Positions 36,601-50,600 of a stretch of DNA of 64,000 nucleotides are shown here, one piece after another. Location of the stretch: assembly GCA_008360955.1 (NCBI GenBank), contig LUCM01004000.1:172059-236058 (forward strand), given 5' to 3'. The notes below the pieces were generated by a model. It worked only from the letters and a program-made list of their open reading frames with translations. It made no database searches and was not told the origin of the DNA. The DNA comes from Fasciolopsis buskii. Its lineage: Eukaryota; Platyhelminthes; Trematoda; Plagiorchiida; Fasciolidae. A program made the translations under genes and the position numbers. Positions within the stretch are counted from its first letter, which is position 1. Each line of letters opens with the position of its first letter.

Positions 36601-39600
36601 GGCTCAGATTTGCGATGAGAATAATTTTTTTCCTGTGAGAATATTTTCTGTTGTATTTCTGCCTGTCTTTCCATGGATAAATTTTGAAATTACTTCCCCT
36701 TGGCCCACTCGAAGTGACCTGAGACCAGTCACTTTCCCCCTTTCATTTACCAATGATCCTTTCGGTTCTTCAAAATCATACATTTTGTGGGTAACATTTC
36801 TATAAAGTTTATTCACTCCAGTACCCGTTCTATTAGATTGAATTTTCAAGTCATTTGCCGAAGTCGTCTCCAGTACCGTTGTAACCAGATAAGTTACCAT
36901 AACATACTCTGATTATTCCGCATTTTGTGGGTTCACCCTGAAAGTTGATGGTCAAAGAATCTCCTAAAAGTCGGATCATCCCTCTTTGGTTGATGAGCCA
37001 ATCCCACAATAATTACAAACACTGAACATAATCTTTCAAGTGGTTTCGAAAGGTTCACTAGTGGCCTATTATTATCCACCACATGTAGACCAGGCTGCAT
37101 TGATTTTAGTGCAGTGATGGGCTGTTATACTACCAAACATCATCTTGCCTGACTAATAGAGCAGTTGCTATATACACTCAGAAAATTAGTGGCAGAACAG
37201 GTAAACCAATGGTATCCCGTTTTGTGGCGGATCGTACAACGATCATAATTCCCCATATTCGGGACGGTGTAAAATTAAAGTCTAAACCGAACAAAGCAAA
37301 TAGTTGAATATGAAATGGAGAATGAAATAGTCCTAGCTGCATTATCGGTCAGAAAAAGTCAACACATTTTCTTGCCCCGTTAGGATTCCTTGCTCTCTTC
37401 AGTTCGATGCGCGATAGTTTGAAAACTAAATGCGTTTTGTTAGCTAACAACGGAGTGACCTGGCACATTTCCGCAATAAATCGACCGACCCATTCCTTCT
37501 TTATTAAAGTGCCAAGATCACAAGCTTATTAGGTAGCAGGTGAAACAGTATTTGTTTTAGATACGATGTATTTGTCTACATGGAATTATATATATAAGTT
37601 TTGAATGTGTTATTTTTCTCGGAGTAGAGCGCGATAATTGATTAGGTAGTCGTGAGTCCTGACAAGACTGGTTGAGGCAACTTGTATTCTATTTGTTTAA
37701 GGCATACGTTTTTCGAAGTTGATCGACTAAATTATCGTCATTTTAATAAACGGCTAAAGAAACGAATTCACTCCACTTTTGAAATAACAGAGTTTGAGTG
37801 CTAAAGATTCCTCCAATATGGTTGTGCCGAAACACCTTGAATTCCTATTTACTGTCATGGCCTTGAGTTAGAGCATCCGAGGACACTCATTTGTCAGTTT
37901 ACCAAGTATAAATAAATTATTGAAACTGACAAATCGAAACATAAAATTTCGGTAGATTGTGCAAATGGTCCATGCTGCTAGAGGTCACTAATTTGTCTTT
38001 TGGTTTGCGTTGTTTCAATGTCAGCAGGCAATGGCCATACTCGGGAAGCAATCATTTACTACAAGTTCATCTGCAATTTGCGGCACCCCAAACAGGTTGT
38101 GTGACTTAATTTCTATCGCGAAACAGCGTTTCATATGTTTTCTTCAAGTCCTGAGAATATTTCGTTGGTGAAACCCCTTGGAATACTTACGCGTCAAATA
38201 AACCCCCAGGATTTTTCGTTATTTTAGCCGCTTGCTATCCTTTAACTGTGCTGTCCCATATAGGAATCCATTCAGGTTTTACTACAAGGCATGCGGCAAA
38301 TAAGCATGTCAATTGTGAATTGCGTGACTCGCAAACGTGACTTGATAAACTAAAGCAAATTTCACTAATAGACCTATATTCAGTAGGACAAAACCCGTTG
38401 CATTGAATTTCGTTGTATTGTTCGGTTTTTACAAATATTTGCTTGCATTTTAGCGGCGACAAAATGTCCGTCAAAACGTTCCACTTTTGCACGGTACAAT
38501 AATAAACATTGAGACAAAGAAAGTTTTACCCATAGCTCGGCATTGACCAAATTTGTTTAGCGATAATCAACCGAGGTAAGGCACAGGAACGATTGCGTAA
38601 AAGTTTGTTCCTGGAGGAATCGATACAAAAACCGATAAAATTCCGGAGTTCGAAAGACTTTAGGAGGGGTTATCAAGTACACATTGAGAAGAAGTTTCGA
38701 GGAACCTTAACACAAGTTTTACACTGGCAACAGACAAAAGTAATCTAAAGAAGTCTATAATGCAACAATTTTACTTCTTTATTTATCAGCCAGGAAATTC
38801 ACCCGAGAACTATATAATAAAGCTTAACGAACCTGTCTGAGGTTTAGGATTTGTAAAGATGTATGCCGTAGTTTGTACACACTAATGTGCTATGACCTGC
38901 TGAGATCGGAAAACCGAATAAGCCCGTGAAAGATTACGGACTTAGCTTCGAGAAAGAGGATACTGCACAGGGGGTCGTAAGAAGAAGCAGAAAAAGACAG
39001 GATCTATTTTTATTCGGAATATTTCGATGATTTAAATTGTATGCTATTCTGTTCTGAGAAGTTCATAATTCTTGAAGGCTCCAAATCGGTCATCTTCTTC
39101 AACGACGTTGGTTGCTACCACGTGGCATAATGTAATATTATGTGCTAACTTGAATCAGATGAGCTACTGCAGAGCGCATCGACCGAAGTGTGAAAAACGA
39201 AGAGCAAAATGACAACTGTTTGACAAACACCAGATTTATCACTTAAAGATCCAGACAATTTTCTTCCAAAATTCTTGTTTTAAATACGTTCTTTGAAATA
39301 GTTAATGGGCAGTGCTAACAAATAAGGCGAGAAGTCGGTGGAATGAAGCTTCTGGAATAAAATTGGCCTATGGAAGAAATAGTAGCCGAGAAAAACTTAT
39401 CCAACAGACTTCGCAGTTTTTGTTGACTTGCAAATGGTGTTGCAAATGTGGTGTGATGCTTGTTTCAGTCCAGATCAGAACTGTCTAAAAAGGCTTCAGA
39501 CTACCAGATGGCAGTCAGAAGTTGATGACTGATGAAAGATTCTATAGAGTATTTGTTGTGGGATTTCGAGATTACGCGACTGTATTGGTCATCCACAAGA

Positions 39601-42600
39601 CAGATACATTTTTCATTTTCTCATTCAATGGTCGATATCACCTGCCACATCATTCTGCATACAGATTGCGTCCGCAGGACTCAACTTCTTTTGCCATCTT
39701 AAAACTCATGGAATTCGCGAACTATTTAAAAAACGCTTGCTCCGACTCGCTAAGTTAATCGGTGGTAAAACTTAGCGACGGATTGGTAGATGGATAATTT
39801 TCAACATTCTTTTGAATTTTATTATTAATGGCGAATAAGACTTCAGTTTTTCCCCGGGAAGCAAACCACCAACTTTGCTGTTGTTGTTGCTTATCGGCGC
39901 ACTCCTGTCCATTAGTGTCTGCAACCATAAAATCTCATTTGAATTATCCCGAGTATCCCATTTGCTCCGTTCGAGTTTACTGGTCATCTGGAAACCGAAA
40001 AGCTACCCGTTTGTCTTCCGCTTGTTTGCAGCTTAGGGATTCAAAATAATGTTCTCTGACTACAGCAGTTGGCCGCCGGAACGCCCGGTATCTTCAAACA
40101 CTCAATAGCAGGATTCTGTAGACACAAATTTGGACGTAAAACTGTCCCATTTGGAACGGTTTGCTAACTAGGACTTTTTAAGAAATAAGCACGTTGTCTA
40201 GAGCAAGCCAGTCTGCGAGCATGTACAATTTTTCACTCCTCAGAACCCAGTCACATTCAGCGCCCAGTCGTGATAGCAGAATCATCCGCTTGTTGTGCTT
40301 TCTACCGACAAAACTGTGTTAACGACTTCTGAAAAACCTAATGCATTAAAAGGACACACGCATAATTCTAATTCAAAACACTCTGAACCGTGATCGGCTC
40401 AGATTCAATAAACAAAAGTTGATTCGATTCTACAGTCTCTTTTAGTTTTCTGCTAAATAGTTCACACTGAATAAAATCAATAACGTCGCTCGGGAATAAC
40501 GTTTCCATGGTTTGTTTAAGATATCTTGAGAGACCTTGAAAGCAGTCGGCGATTTGGCCAAAAAAAGCAATTTTGGCCGATTTACTCCTGTCTTTTATGT
40601 ACGAAAACCAAACAGTATTAAAGCAAACTTTTATTACTTGTATAAATCTGGGGTAAACCTATTATCAGTTCCGTAACATTAATTACTTAGTAAAACGGGT
40701 ACAGTTCCTGTGTTGTCTTTGTCACACGATTCGTGTCAATGCTTCACGAGGTACATTATCTAGGTGTAAATAAATGTAACTCTTGCTCAAGTTGCTTATT
40801 TCATCAACTGAGTCATTGGTACGAATAGAATACAAAACACTGACGCTCCAAACTCGAGCTCCTGAATGGTCTTCGTGAGGCCTAGGGGTCAGACAAGAGC
40901 ATACAAAAACAATTTGTATGAAAGTAAGTCGCAATCTGGAGTGCATTGTCTGTATACTTCACTATAGCACAACAAAAGGACAATGCAGGTTACGGTTGCC
41001 TTAATTAGCCGAATTCATAAACCTGATCACTGAACGGAATTGTCACCGATAGTGACATTAAATGGGTTGAATAAAAAGCACCTTTCATTAGCTAGCTTTG
41101 TTGGCCTTCAATGATAATTGTAAGAAACCTTAATGGTAGGGCCAGGCATACAAATCATGACAAACATCTAACCTGCCACTGTCTCTTGTTCGATCATCCT
41201 CTGAGTGAACGATGGCCTAAAGTGGCAAATAAAATCAGAGCATATCAGGAAAGTTTATGGCTTGTTAAAAAACGAACAAGGCTGAGACAAATGCACAACT
41301 TATCTCATAAGTGATCATTAAGAAAGACATCCTCATTGAATTTGGTCGCATTCAAAAACCTGAGAAAACATTGCTTGAGCTAATGAGCAAATGAAAGAAA
41401 ATACCAAAAAAAAGAAGTAATTTCAATGCGGACTTGCGTCACGAAAATGAACAATAGATTTCTGTTCAAAATTTGTTCTAGTGCCAGTCAGAAAACAACT
41501 CACGCCCTCCCAAATAATAGACTCAAAGCGATGCGTTTACCATGCGGATGGCAATACAAAATTAACCGCCTAATAAAATGATATGTCAAATATATAAATG
41601 ACAAGCCACTATGGTCCGATCACTGAACGATTAGACAGTGCTGAAACTTCCTCTACATAATGTGCGTTCCATTTTTTCCTTCAGCTAGCCACTGTGTTAC
41701 TGAAATCAACATCCATTGGATGTGGCGAGGCAAACACTGTAACTTACAGAGTCCAGTTTCGGTCTACTCGGTAATGCCCGCTAAATCCAACACCTATGTT
41801 TAAGTGGTTCATGCTTGCGTGTGTATTGTATAGTCGTTTGCATCTGAAAATCATCTGATCATAAACCGTCAAGCAGGGTGGGTATCAGAGCAAAAATGAA
41901 ATGTCGCTCACGCCACCAAGTGGCTGAGTCAGGACTTCAGTGACAAACCTGAAAGGTATCATATGTTTGTCTTGCCGATAAAGCATGTTTGCCTGCCTCG
42001 CCATGGCAATTCATAAAGCGATTTAAAAAATGTGAACGAAAAGCCATTAAGTATCACATTTTATTACGTGACCTTCCATTTACTTATCCTAATCAACTGC
42101 ATGCTTCGAATTTCTTAGCACAAAAATGACGATAGTAACTGGCACTGCAAACCGTACCCTAAAGTGACCCAGGTTATGACGTCGTTCGTTAGATAGCCTC
42201 CCGAATATTGGCTTTCTAGTAAGATGGAAACCAAATCTCTCAATCTGCTTTTTAATCCAACTGGCATCGCACAGTCCGTGGTACCAAATAATGACTGTCA
42301 CACCAAACGTCCGAATCCCTGCTTCTAGCAAATGTGCTCCGAGTAAAAAGCGAGTGTCTTTGATATTTTTAAAATTGGTGTTATGCACTAATGGGCTTTT
42401 GTCAGTCCTCGTTACCCTTATCACTCTAAATTAAGTATATTTGCGTTTCGAAAATTGCGAACTTCACTTGTCGATCTCCGATAAACAAAATGAACAAAAC
42501 CAAGATTTCAAGCATTGAATAAAAACTTAGTCCACAAAATTTATTGCTCCTGTTTTTCTGTCCTCTGTCCTCGACGAGTGGAAACGATTATTCCCATCTC

Positions 42601-45409
42601 AATCACGATCGTGACCGTCTGAAATGGCTGTGCTCCAATCGCGATGATTTAATCACTTATCATCGGAACCTCTTCTATGCGTTCTCTTACTGGTGCAGAT
42701 GTCATGCACCCATCTCGATTTCTTTCATCTCCTGTTTCGCTCAAGTTCCTACTTGTATCAGAGCACATGTAAATTGCAACTAAGCAACGTTTAGGTAAAT
42801 ATATTTATCGCTGCATCGTTAGATTTCGGTTTCTTGTCAATTATGGAGTCTACTGTTGGTTGTTTCATTAATATATTTCTATTATAACCACTGGATTTAA
42901 ACGTTAGAACGGATTTAGTTTATCAACTGGAATACACTCATTGTTGTTTGGCATAGCGTGACACAAAATGGGAAGCCCACCGCATTTTATTATCGCGTTG
43001 ATTTTGGACAGTGAATTTTCCCATCCGTTCTCGAATCGTCATATTATAGCTAAGTCAGCAGCCCGAATGCTGCAACGGCTTATAGACGAACTTCACATAA
43101 AGCTCCAGTTATCACTTTGATCGGCAAACCCAATCACTTGACCCAAGCTAAATTTTCCAAATTAATCAAAGAAGTTGGTGCCCTGAAAGATAAAATCGTG
43201 CACTTTTAGAAGTGCGATGAATTAAGATGGCGCTGATTAATTTTTCGCGCCGATTCATTGCCCAAACGTGAATAACTTTGTTTTACACATTGTCCGGCGA
43301 TCAACATACAATCTGGTATCAATAACAAGTTGGGATACATGTTAAAAATCAAATATTATTATGCACTAGCCAAGCAAGACTGAAAATGTGAACTTGTGGA
43401 GCACAAAGACAGACATTCTGAACCGGGAAATATAGGCTTTGATTTGAACTGTTTAACGAGAGGTAGGAAATTGGTGAAAGTAACATTTTATCAGGACCTT
43501 AAACAGTTCTGTGCCTGCCGGTGTTTTAGGGTCATGGTTGCGGTTACCCCCGTCTTGTTTAATGGGCCTCAGCAGCAATCGGTCACACCACTTCCACTGG
43601 AATCATGAAGGCTACATTAAAAAGAACCACCAAAATATAGAAAACAGTCAGAACAAGGGAGTTGCTGAATTACACCACAACAATCAACCGATATTAACAC
43701 AACTGTAACTTGTAACTGAGTATACTTAACTGATTCCCTATTGGTACGAAAAGCCCGTGTCTTTAATTGTAACTTGACCTGGGGAGGGGAGGATTAGGCC
43801 ACGGAGGTCATCTAAGTACGTTTAGTATTGGGGGGGCTCTTTTCAGAGTTTCCGAGGAGAGGCAAATAATGTTTACATTTCAATAAAAGAGCAATATGAA
43901 TCCAGTCTTATCATGAAGCTTGAAACCAATTCACGATCTCAAACCTTTTCCGGATAAATGACAAACTTTGTGTGATATCACGATAAAGCTTCCTTCATAC
44001 TAGCATTGAACTGGGATGACTGACCTGTTGCTATCCTCAAATATGTCACGTCAATCCACCCGCAGTTTGGTATATTGGCATGCACGATTCGAGTCTCAAC
44101 TGAATGACATCCCCAAAGTAGACAGTAGCAGGTATCTTATTCACCTTTTATGGTAACTAAATGGCTGTTCCTTATTCTCTAATTTAAGGGACCCGTGAAT
44201 GTCTTGCACAGTAGTTTGTATAGTGAGTTATTTTGTGGATACGAACCCCTTCGAACAGGAATAATAACTGAAAGACGACAGCCCTGAGAAACTGTTATAA
44301 GTCCACTTGTCAATCGTGTGATTCAATACGGAAAGGTTTCTCGATGACTGGCGGTTATGACTCAACCAATCCGGAGCACAGTGACTCCGGAATGAACAGA
44401 ACAACTCTCAGCAACTTCAAATGTTTCAAAAGTACTCCGTGATATTCGTTCTGGCACGCAGATAGCTGCAATGGAGCTGTTATTAAATCCTAACGTGATT
44501 TTTAATTTCTGAGACCTTCTTATTGCTTTCGATCGTGGGGTTGGAACAATTCTAACACATTCTACCAATTCCGATTTGCTTTCAATTACGGTAGCCTAGT
44601 AGTTGAATTTTGCTGTGCTTTACTACCGGCACGACGATGGCATTGGAAATTTTGAGGTGAAAATAAATGTTAACTGTGTATCTGGGAAAAGAAAGAATTT
44701 ATCGAAATAACAATGCCCAGTGTAAAATGTTACATGTAAGCATTCCTTGCTTAATAACAACATGGTTCAAAATGTTATTAATTGGCCTATATGTCGGTTG
44801 TCACGGTTAATCTTTCTCACGACTAGTTTGCAGATGAATGAAGACTATGGTACCAAACTAAAACAGCTGCGGTTAAACAAGATGCATTCATGTGTTTGTG
44901 TGTTCACTTGTATTTGTGTCTCTATGTGGTGTTGTGAAGTGTAAGAGTAGATACCATGTCTCCGTTCCTATTATCCCTGTTGGGGATTTTGGGGTCAGCT
45001 GAATTCAGTCAGGTATTATAGTGTTTTAGACGCTCGTCCGCAAAGATTTCCATGCCATCATATGCCGGAACTCCCTACACCATCTTCCCGGTTGAAAAAT
45101 ACAGTATGGATGATAATTGTGTGGGCCTCGGCTAAGAGGCGCTCGGTGTACTTGCGAAATCTACACTGGAGAACTCTGGTGTTATCACATTCAATGCTGT
45201 GTCCTTCGGATATAGGGTGAAGCTTTATTGCAAAATGACGCTCTAATGTTTTAAGAGCATTTGGTTCGATGGTCTGTATTCTCTTTCTTTCTGTGTTCCG
45301 TGATTTTGGTTGTTTACCTATCTACATTTTTTCCAATTTATACAGCCGGACAATTCGTACGGCTAACCAATCGAAGACAATCGGCCTTTGTGAGCTGATT
45401 CTGTAATGT
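33699..45409. other. Long stretch without recognisable genes
   Basis: Nearly 12 kb of AT-rich DNA. Frames of up to 111 codons occur on both strands: 34484-34741 minus, 35876-36187 plus, 36604-36900 minus, 39522-39758 plus, 40722-40946 minus, 42089-42424 minus and 42544-42783 plus. None carries a motif I know. Some, for example 36604-36900 and 34484-34741, have protein-like composition and could be exons or old elements. G runs occur at 43782-43793 and 43831-43837. Confidence 0.45.
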
Positions 45410-45760
45410 GTGATCTATCTGTAGTATTTAGACTTCCAATTATTATATGGAATTCGGTAAATCACAGCTACGAACATATATGAATTAATAGTATGAGAAA
45501 ACGAGAAGACCACAACAGAATGGGAACACGATCTGGTTGCATTCACAACTGACGTGATTTTATACAACATTGGAGATATACCGATAGGTGGTATACATTC
45601 CATCCAATGGCTTTCGAGGAATGTCTGAACCTCACAATCGCTTGTCGTCACGGTATTTAATAGCTGCTTGTCCACGCACGTTAGCGCAAAGCTGTGCCGG
45701 GGTGTATCACACGTCTTGCACGTGGATTCATTAGACTACCCCATAAAAAAATGCAGACAT
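45410..45760 (-). repeat. Dispersed repeat, copy 2 (partner at 6.2-6.5 kb)
   Basis: Aligns with 6200-6500 over about 300 bases in the same orientation. The minus frame stays open through the shared part and beyond (45415-45675 and upstream to about 45720), giving 'CDTPRHSFALTCVDK', 'EVQTFLESHWMECIPPIGIS' and 'RSCSHSVVVFSF'. In copy 1 the corresponding residues are often conservative changes. It lies 0.3 kb downstream of the reverse transcriptase of a minus-strand Penelope-like element, so it may be that element's 3' part, but it lacks the GIY-YIG signature. Function is unknown. Confidence 0.7.
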
Positions 45761-46014
45761 CATGCGTGCTACGTACCTCCCTGGTTGCCTCCGATGTTCC
45801 CGATATGCATGGATTACCAATGGAATTTAGCCAGCTTGGTCTGTGTGCTCGGTTTGTTTCTTGGCGGACGTGTAATTAGTTCTGGTGATCGCTGTTTTTC
45901 CATAGGATTGTGTTTGAGCGTTGCACTTCTTTTGCCTGTCGCACCGTTACGCGATTTGTCCACTGCTTTGGGTACTGATGAAATGGGTGCCCGTTTAACT
46001 CTATGAATTAAATT
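45761..46014 (-). other. Basic open frame between Penelope RT and the repeat
   Basis: The minus frame is open from about 46010 to 45815 and encodes a Lys/Arg/Pro/Ser-rich stretch ('RNGATGKRSATLKHNP', 'LITRPPRNKPST'). It could be a linker of the Penelope-like protein or noncoding. The opposite strand is also open (45668-46006) with hydrophobic residues. I cannot tell which, if either, is coding. Confidence 0.3.
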
Positions 46015-46990
46015 TTAATTGTATACCAAAATGCGTGGTTTTTACGCGAACCCCTATCGTGAACCTGTAGGAGTCGTTCGTTGCCAGCCAAAAATCAAGA
46101 AAGCTGATAGCTTTCTTGGTGCTCTCTGTCTCCATGGTAAAATTTATTTGGTTGCACTGACGGTTAAGGCAATATGCTCGGATTTTACGACTCCAGATAT
46201 ATCATCAACATATCTAACATGGATTCCTGGTGAACTGTGGAAAATGTCCAGTGCCTTAGATTCAGTAAAAACAGGTTCGTTACAATGAATGGTACAGGAG
46301 ATCCCCTAGCTTGGACATCAGTTTGCGTGTTCAGTACGTGGTTAGATGTGAAAAATGTGGAAGTGAGATATGGCTCAACACTACTGCTAACATCAGTCGA
46401 GTTAATGGACATTTGTGTTCCAGATCTTTTCGCTGATCAGCATGGAATGTGATAAGCCTATATTGTCATTAATAGGAAACCCCATCTAAATAGAAGTCAT
46501 ATCAAAAATTACGCTAGTTTCGCCTTTCTCTACTGGGACATTTTGCGGAAAAGGAGAAAAATTAAAAGTACCACTTGTGTGACCTACTGTTATTATTGAT
46601 ATGGTTACAGTAGAACAATAGCCTATTTGGATGCACGAAATGTGTAATTCATGACTGGACGGAGAGGTATATCGGGATTTTGAATTTTTGGCAATCCATA
46701 GAATGCTCTGTGCTTGTTTGCTTTGGGATTCAACATGATTTATAATGATTTCCCAAGTCAATCCTTTAGTCCTGAAAATTTCCTTATATGGGCTTTCGTT
46801 TTGTTTAGGTCGGTGGTGACTTTCGTTTCTTCCACTCTTTCATATAGTCCGTCATTGGAAAGTTGTTGAAATTTCGATTCATGGTCAAAACTATTAAGAA
46901 TGGCTATGACATTCTTCTTGTCAGTTTTTGGGGTGCGAATTCACCTTTGACTACCGTCCATTCGTCTTCTGACACGTTTGATGTAATCAA
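46015..46990 (-). mobile_element. Penelope-like element, reverse transcriptase (pseudogene)
   Basis: Successive minus-strand pieces match the Penelope reverse transcriptase. 'SFDHESKFQQLSNDGLYERV' (near 46880) is the N-terminal helical region. 'FYGLPKIQNPDIPLRPV' (46705-46655) matches the conserved 'YGLPKIHKP..PLRPIV'. 'VIFDMTSI' (near 46510) corresponds to motif A 'VSFDV.SLF'. 'TSTFFTSNHVLNTQTDVQAR' followed by 'GSPVPFIVTNLFL' (46370-46260) matches 'F.F....Y.Q..G.AMGSP....ANLF', with 'VAM' replaced by 'VQA' plus Arg. 'RYVDDI' (catalytic YVDD at 46212-46201) is motif C. 'NFTMETESTKKAISFLDFWL' (near 46120-46070) corresponds to 'FT.E.E....LPFLDV.I'. At least three frame changes and several stops are present, so it is inactive. 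Thumb and endonuclease are not visible. The 5' limit near 46990 is close to an LTR-like block. Confidence 0.88.
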
Positions 46991-47164
46991 CTATTGTAAA
47001 ATTAATTACATTTCAGTATGACACCCACCTAAGTGTGAATTTGAGGGTATTCTTAGAACTTATTCCCAATTAACTGTCTCACCAAAAACGTAATGTGTTC
47101 ATGTGTTTTACAGGTGCACTGGAAGAGGAAAGTATTCAAACATCAGTATCTTCAGTCGTATTGT

Positions 47165-47640
47165 AGAGGTTGGTGTGACCAAAACGGATGGCGAGAGTAG
47201 CCGACCCCGCAACACTAACCAGCCAGAAGCAGTCACCCGAAGAGGCGACAACGCCTATGTCGTAAAGGTTGCCCGACAGACAAGGGCCACGGTAGCAACA
47301 AACAAACGCACCAAAACTGGAACTCAGATAGACAGTGAGATTCCCCACCTGAGAGCGACAGCTCAAGTAGTCGCCAGGGGCAATAGGACCAACGCATCCA
47401 AAGAGAGGCCCAAAAGAGCGAAAGCAAACGTGGTCGGCACATGGTCGAATCGGCCCGAGAATGCTCATCCAGTCAGAACATGGGTCTTATGTGAGCGTGG
47501 TTTGGAAAAGAACAATATATACGGCCGTGCAAAATCTTGCAACTATGAGCTCTTTCGCCACCCAATAAACGGGTGAACCATTCGTTTACCTCCTTGTAAT
47601 AGTATATTGCTTAAGAGCGACTTAGTGTGAAAATTAGTTA
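47165..47640 (+). repeat. GC-richer LTR-like block with a 157-codon open frame
   Basis: Bases 47170-47480 are clearly richer in G, C and CpG than the flanks. The block then carries a TATA-like word 'caatatatac' (47512-47521) and a polyadenylation-like 'aataaa' (47564-47569), a layout typical of the U3-R-U5 of an LTR. The plus frame 47103-47576 is open for 157 codons, basic and Thr/Ala/Asn-rich, unlike any protein I know; its antisense frame is also open for 110 codons, as is common for compositionally biased noncoding DNA. A possible start is TGTGACC at 47174. I could not find a matching second LTR, primer-binding site or clear target-site duplication, so a solo LTR is only one reading. Confidence 0.4.
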
Positions 47641-50600
47641 ATTAATTATCGGATTCGTCCAAAAAACAGACCAAGGAATACCCGAATGCTAATGATTGGA
47701 TATTACCACCTCTCTTTCATACCGATTTATCTTTTCCTAGCAGTGGTATTTTACTGGCATGGGCGATCAGCTCGCTACTGTGATCAAGAGCACTGTCAGC
47801 GCACACAGAGAAGTCATCTTGTCAAGATCATTAACTCAAATCCGCCAAACGTCCACACTAACTCTAGCTGCGTTAATGGGAGTCACAATGATTTTAAAAC
47901 TTTACGTGGGTTAATTGTTTTTTGACGATCTTGGTCGTTCATCGAGGCGTTTGGTCCCTAGGCTCAATGAGCAGGAATTTCAGAAAACTTATAGTAATTG
48001 AGTCACTTCGAGAAGGAGGTAACGATGCCAATACTTGAGACTATAAGAATCATTCACTCATCACAATATATTGCACCCTCTAGAAGCTTGAATGTTCACT
48101 CACTTTCACTTTGCATAGTAACTGACTTTGCACAAACATGCTCTAGTTTTGGTTGCTGCATCAAAGCGCCGAACAAGAGTGAAAAGAAAAGTTTACTTGT
48201 CAAAAGATATATGGAGAAGCATAAATGTTCCGAATGAACTGATTGCAGTAGGCAACCAAATCTAACAGTTTCCATTCATCTTGTTGGGGGACCTTTTAAA
48301 TCCAAGTGTGCTAGTGCAGTGATTAGTATTCCCGTACCTTTTCCAGACGTCATGAACTGACTACCTTGACTAAATGCAAAACAGCAACAGGTTTGCTGAT
48401 ACGTAGCGAACCAGTCACTGACCTCCGCTAGTCGCTTTCCGGTATGGCAACACGATGTGCCTTTATTCCAGTGAAATGGTTTCAGTCATAATAGATATTT
48501 TCAGTAATTATTATAAACCTTTGATTGCAATCTGATCATGAAGGATATTTATCAACCTGTGAGTAATAAACTTCCAAGGCCATCTCGATTGTTAGAAATT
48601 GTTACGTGGCAGTCCACTTATGTACTAACAGAAATATCCCCCATTGGTTGTTTATAAGATAATCTCCATTTTAGAATGATGCACAAGAATACTCAACGTG
48701 GGACTTCGATATGCTTCCAGACACACCGTATCCTCTCAAGTAATAACGCAAATCAGCGTAAGTTATATCGCTTAGTACTATCAACCTTTCTCCTCCTTTT
48801 GAACACACTGAGTAAACAGTTACGCCACCTGACAAATTACCGGGTTTAATCGAAAAATACATAGCATTTACTGAGTGCAGTGCCTTGCAGCAAATGCAGT
48901 GTCACTTGCTCCTAGTCTGGCATTTATATGTGAACAGATGCTGAAAATGCCGAGAGCCTTTTTGTTGGTTAAGCATTCTCTAAACCCTTTTAATGAGAAT
49001 TGGAGCACATCTTGTAGAAAGCAACAGGCTATAAATATGTCAATGTTCCATTCTCACAATAGCGGATGTGATTTTGCTTGTTCACCCGAGGACCCTACCC
49101 AATGAACAGTGAGGCAGTTGTTATAAGCCCCAACTAACTGGTTTGCGAACAATCCGCTTTTACTTACACGAATCGATCGCCGCTTGTCTCCTTTGAGCTG
49201 AGAAATCCCCCTTCGAGTAATTAATGGCGTGTGGCCCTTGAAAGTACCTTCAAGACCTGGTAACCAATAGTAAGGCAAACGAAATCGATCAGTTCACGTG
49301 GCGACAGAAAGCCGAAGGCAGCTAGCAGCGTACTCAATTATAAAGCCTCCACCTATATACACAGATTTTTTTATCATACGGAGACTTGTTTGAACCCATA
49401 TTTATCCTCATCTATTAAACGTACTTGTCACTAATCACCCGTAGTGCGCACGAATTTCTCATTTTATTTTTGTTTTGAGATTTCGTATGAGTCTTATTTA
49501 GTGAGCTAACTAGACCAGAAGTGCCTAATAAGCCAAATAAGATGTTGCTCGGTAAACAGTGAGGTCCGTCATTTGTAGCACGACAGCGAATCACGAGTAA
49601 CTGGAGAGGCAACAGTAGCAGCCAGGTGACATGTTCAAAATAGTAGGCCTCATGAAGTTGGGGAAGTGGCATTCAAAGGCAAACTTGATCAAAGAAGAGA
49701 TTTTGGCAACTGTCAAGAGGTAATTTGCTACTTTTACATCACGCCGAATTTTAACCGTTCTTTCACAGGTATGCGTCGTGAATGCTCACATCGGAAGCGT
49801 TGTCAGCGGTAAATTAAGCCAGCTCCCCGTTATCACCACCTGACAATGCATTCAAAACAAAACATCCCAATTTTTAGATGCACTATCGACAAGATGAGAT
49901 TTGATACGATTTTGTCCAAACGCCGACTGTCCCCGCATTACCGGGAATCCTCTGATGCTTCTGGTTGATTTCAACTTTACTCGTGTTCCAAACTCGTTGA
50001 ATACACTAGTACATTAATCAGGATGCGTTGCGGTGACGGATCGGGAGGATATACTAAGAACAGTTTGAGGGAGAACATGTCACAAGCGGTCCAACCTGTT
50101 CCACTGAGTCCCTACATATTGTTGATCTCAATTCAACCTCGGATAACCGTATCCACGTCCTCTTTGGCCATAATCATTCTTTGTTGTGGACACATTTCTT
50201 GAAACTCTGTGGCCACAGCAACGAAAGTCTCTGAGGCAAACTGCAGTTATCTTCCTGTTATGCATACATAAACCCAGAAGTTACCCCGCTCGTCTTTAAC
50301 GTGAATGATGCACCGATTCCGGCCCTGAACGTTCCTTCTCCGACCGAGCTACTTATACAGGCGAGAGCATTCGATGTACCTTCTTCCAACTTGTTTGTGT
50401 TCGACAACCACATTTTCTTTCGTTTCCGATGGCCCAGAAAATGTCGGCTGTGTAATAGTACTGCACAATCCACTACTCTGGATCGCCAGATCACGCCTGC
50501 ATTTTCAGCCCAGTCGCAACATGAATCACTACTAACTTACTCTTTATGGAGCGCTGTCAAACATCTTGTCGAAATGAGAGGCATTCCAATGGAGTGTAAA

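Noticed and set aside
44040..44100. B-box-like word 'gattcgagtc' as a tRNA-like gene
   Set aside because: No A box at a suitable distance upstream.
45668..46006. 112-codon hydrophobic plus-strand frame
   Set aside because: It overlaps the minus-strand Penelope-associated region and the dispersed repeat. Its left 90 bases are repeat sequence and no domain is recognisable.
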